The position numbers and the translations under genes were made by a program. 64,000 nucleotides of DNA from TOLSYN sp963849065 (GTDB lineage Bacteria > Acidobacteriota > Terriglobia > Terriglobales > Acidobacteriaceae). The stretch's first letter is position 1, and each line of letters starts with the position of its first letter. Shown piece by piece: positions 62,146 through 64,000 of the stretch. The stretch is from the NCBI GenBank assembly GCA_963849065.1, contig CAWKFM010000004.1, positions 815,046-879,045 of the forward strand, read 5' to 3'. The notes under the pieces were generated by a model. That model was not told the DNA's origin, did not search any database, and was given only the letters and a program-made list of their open reading frames with translations.

Positions 62146-63282
62146 TCAGGCAGCCGTCGTGCCGTGCTGCCTTTCCTGCTCAGCCTGGTAGATGGTGGTG
62201 ACTGTGCGGCTCACGGCCTTCAGATCTCCGAAAGTTTGCAGATCAGACAGAGTCCGTGCTGAGTGGGAGTGCAGGATGCTGGGCAAGGAGTTGTCGTTGG
62301 GCAGCATGGGCTCCATGTTGTTGATTCCGTCCATCAGGTCCACAGCCCGGTCCAGGTTGAAGAACACATCGTTAACCAGGCTTCCCTTCATGCGGCCATT
62401 CGCATGCAGTTCCGAAACACCGGTGACCACGGACGTGATCAGGGACTTGGAAAGCTGGTCAAGGTAGCCCGTGAGGCGCTGCTTCACTTCAGGGGTTCGC
62501 AACACCGCGAGCTGGGCCTCGATGGCGTCAGCACCCGCCGTTTGTTGAACGGCCTGTGCCTGCGGAGCGAAGCCGGAAACATGAGTCGCTGTCGCGGCCG
62601 CTGGCGCCGCCTGCGGCGATGATGCTGCGGCGCGAATTGGTTGATTGCTGCCCTGAACCGGAGTAGCCGTCGCTGGCGCAGGAGGCTTCCGGAATGATTT
62701 CGCAGAGCGAGCGCGAACTTCCTGTGCCTCGGCGAGTTCGGCAGGGTGAATGGCGGAATCTGGCAGCACCGAGAAATGCGGGCGCTTGAAGTAGCCTTTC
62801 GCATTCACCGGGACCTTGCAATTCCAACCCTCCAGCTCCCGAAGGTACCGGCCAAGACCAAACTCGGCGCAGGCGCGGCGGAAGGCCTGGGCTTGAGCGC
62901 GCGTCGTGCCATTCTCATCGTCGGCCCATCCTTCGCCTGTGCTGGACTTGGTGCCGAAACCCTCGATTGTGATGGTGCTGGTGACGATAATCTTGCCGGT
63001 GGTAATCATCGCATACGCTTTATTGACCTTTTTCGAGCGCTGAATGTTGCTCACCGTCGTCATCGAGAAGGATTGGGTCCAGCCTCCTGGGCCAAACAGG
63101 ATGTCGAGGCGCCTCATGTATGCAGCCCGGTATGCATAAGGGATGATGCGGGCTTCACCTTCTGTTCTTTCGCCATCCCCGAGAACGCGCCAGGTGATCT
63201 CGACAGCGCGGAAAGGGAGTTCCAGAAGAGTCTTGATTTCGTCGGTGGTGTGCTTGTGAGTCGTTGTGTTTCCAGAGGACAT
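62146..63282 (-). CDS. Rad52/22-like single-strand annealing protein
   Basis: 378 residues. The N-terminal 190 residues fit a Rad52-type fold: ARIIPYAYRAAYMRRLDILF, then GPGGWTQSF, TITIEGFGTKSSTGEGW and the QAQAFRRACAEFGLGRYLRE helix. An Ala/Pro-rich linker and a helical C-terminus follow. AAGGGAAG precedes the ATG. Phage-type annealing proteins pair complementary single strands during recombination or replication. It lies just downstream of ssb on the same strand with a terminator between, matching the usual SSAP-SSB partnership, although no exonuclease partner is in view. Confidence 0.82.
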   Translation of the reverse strand: MSSGNTTTHKHTTDEIKTLLELPFRAVEITWRVLGDGERTEGEARIIPYAYRAAYMRRLDILFGPGGWTQSFSMTTVSNIQRSKKVNKAYAMITTGKIIVTSTITIEGFGTKSSTGEGWADDENGTTRAQAQAFRRACAEFGLGRYLRELEGWNCKVPVNAKGYFKRPHFSVLPDSAIHPAELAEAQEVRARSAKSFRKPPAPATATPVQGSNQPIRAAASSPQAAPAAATATHVSGFAPQAQAVQQTAGADAIEAQLAVLRTPEVKQRLTGYLDQLSKSLITSVVTGVSELHANGRMKGSLVNDVFFNLDRAVDLMDGINNMEPMLPNDNSLPSILHSHSARTLSDLQTFGDLKAVSRTVTTIYQAEQERQHGTTAA

Positions 63283-63315
63283 GGTGTTCTTCCCTTATCA
63301 GGATTCGAGATAGAG

Positions 63316-63348
63316 AAAAGCCCCCAACACAACTGGTGTGCTGGGGGC
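63316..63348 (-). terminator. Rho-independent terminator after ssb
   Basis: A near-perfect palindrome, GCCCCCAGCACACCA and TGTTGGGGGC on the minus strand (63320-63348), followed by TTTTCT. It lies between ssb and the Rad52-like gene; part read-through is possible. Confidence 0.75.
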
Positions 63349-63382
63349 GAAAAACGTGGTGATGCGATTCACTCAGCCGTCT

Positions 63383-63829
63383 TTAGAACGGAAATTCTTC
63401 GCCGGCTCCAGCGCTGACAAACCCGGGCTCGTCGCCGGGGAAGCTCTGATCAATGTCGCTTTCACGTGAGGAACCGCTGCCGTTTTCGTTGCGTTCCCCG
63501 CCGAGCAGGACCAGATCGGTGAGGCTGACATAGGTCTGGTAGCGCTTCTGGCCGCTCTGCTTATCGTCCCAGCTGTGAGTACGCAGGCTGCCCTCGATGT
63601 ACACGGCGCGTCCTTTCTTGAGGTACTCGCTGGCAATCTCGGCAAGGCGCGCCCAGCAAGTGATGTTGTGCCACTCAGTGCGCTCCTGCCAGTTGCCTTC
63701 CTTGTCTTTGTAGCGGTCGTTGGTAGCCAGGGTGAAGTTGGCCACGGCAGTGCCGCCGCCGGTATGTTTCAGCTGCGGATCCCGGCCTAAGTGGCCTATC
63801 AATGTCACGCGGTTCACGCTCTTTGCCAT
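63383..63829 (-). CDS. ssb: Single-stranded DNA-binding protein
   Basis: 148 residues. The OB fold is seen as VNRVTLIGHLGRDPQLKHTG, then GTAVANFTLATNDRYKDKEG, RTEWHNITCWARLAEIASEY and GRAVYIEGSLRT. An acidic Gly/Ser linker ends in GAGEEFPF, the partner-binding tip of SSB. It is element-borne and adjacent to a Rad52-like annealing gene, so it probably protects and delivers single strands in that pathway. The host should have its own ssb elsewhere. Confidence 0.95.
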   Translation of the reverse strand: MAKSVNRVTLIGHLGRDPQLKHTGGGTAVANFTLATNDRYKDKEGNWQERTEWHNITCWARLAEIASEYLKKGRAVYIEGSLRTHSWDDKQSGQKRYQTYVSLTDLVLLGGERNENGSGSSRESDIDQSFPGDEPGFVSAGAGEEFPF

Positions 63830-63907
63830 GATGAGAAGTGTCCTTTTGTTGCCGTCCCTTGGGCGGCTGGTTTGGTGGTAGTGTTGGTGGCTCGCCGCGT
63901 TCAGGCG

Positions 63908-63937
63908 AAAAAATGGCCGCGCTGTGAAGGCGCGGCC
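63908..63937 (-). terminator. Rho-independent terminator
   Basis: The stem GGCCGCGC...GCGCGGCC (63915-63937) is followed on the minus strand by ATTTTTT. It closes the gene that enters the window from the right edge. Confidence 0.75.
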
Positions 63938-63964
63938 GGCGGAAACTATATATAAAGGTGGCGG

Positions 63965-64000
63965 CTACTGAATCACGATGTTGTCGGACCGGTTCCACAT
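63965..64000 (-). CDS. C-terminal end of a gene cut by the window edge
   Basis: Only 11 codons and a TAG are visible (WNRSDNIVIQ). They are followed at proper distance by a terminator, so they are probably the end of a real minus-strand gene upstream of ssb. Identity cannot be told. Confidence 0.4.
   Translation of the reverse strand: MWNRSDNIVIQ

Larger units (their letters stand above)
16748..64000. mobile_element. Left part of a large integrative element inserted at tRNA-Glu (right end outside window)
   Basis: Support: a tyrosine integrase and excisionase-like HTH gene directly at the tRNA 3' end; a sharp change of gene content from core metabolism to plasmid- and ICE-type genes (DUF1173, DUF6094, DUF6573, DnaN, SSB, Rad52, SF2 helicase); many broken recombinases; and loss of the host's interspersed repeats. 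I found no second copy of the tRNA 3' end in the window, so the right boundary lies further on. No relaxase or type IV secretion gene is in view, so conjugative ability cannot be judged. Confidence 0.75.

Overview
The window suggests a GC-rich soil-type Acidobacteriota chromosome (Terriglobia-like) carrying a large integrated mobile element. The taxonomic guess rests on codon and GC bias, on the dispersed palindromic repeats between genes, and on the gene types; nothing in the sequence fixes the genus.

Positions 1-16.7 kb look like host core genome: a 5'-truncated two-domain acyltransferase, a polyphosphate set (ppx/gppA phosphatase, SixA-type phosphatase, ppk1), a nickel/cobalt ECF-type importer (cbiM-cbiQ-ATPase), a small SFPxSDPP protein, a lone response regulator, a CheW-like protein, an SSS-family symporter, a bacteriohemerythrin, a GT87-like membrane protein and a conserved hypothetical. 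Three families of short interspersed repeats are scattered through this part. One copy lies inside the symporter reading frame. I saw no copies to the right of the tRNA.

A tRNA-Glu at 16748-16825 marks the left edge of an integrative element that runs past the right end of the window (at least 47 kb). Next to it are a tyrosine integrase and an excisionase-like HTH gene. The element then carries a MoxR/DUF3150-like/VWA trio and three secreted Ig/FG-GAP proteins (two are close paralogues). It also carries plasmid- or ICE-type hypotheticals (DUF1173-like, DUF6573-like, DUF6094-like) and a DNA-processing set: Y-family polymerase, SRAP protein, its own DnaN clamp, an SF2/SNF2 helicase, a Rad52-like annealing protein and SSB. 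Most of these backbone genes lie on the minus strand.

Accessory cassettes with different base composition interrupt this backbone. At 31.1-34.7 kb, three plus-strand genes encode a HEPN-like protein, a class III cyclase-like protein and a TIR protein with a zinc ribbon. At 43.3-47.25 kb, long imperfect inverted repeats flank a single 1211-residue gene (AlbA_2/Schlafen domain, STAND-type ATPase, helical repeats). At 54.0-59.3 kb, a 1770-residue DUF4011-helicase-nuclease gene lies between decayed recombinase fragments. At 59.7-61.5 kb, two small genes and a GIY-YIG-like gene follow. These are the best candidates for anti-phage or inter-element conflict systems. Around them are many remnants (HNH endonuclease, SRAP, tyrosine and serine recombinases, a tRNA-Met-like piece), which shows repeated insertion and decay at the same loci.
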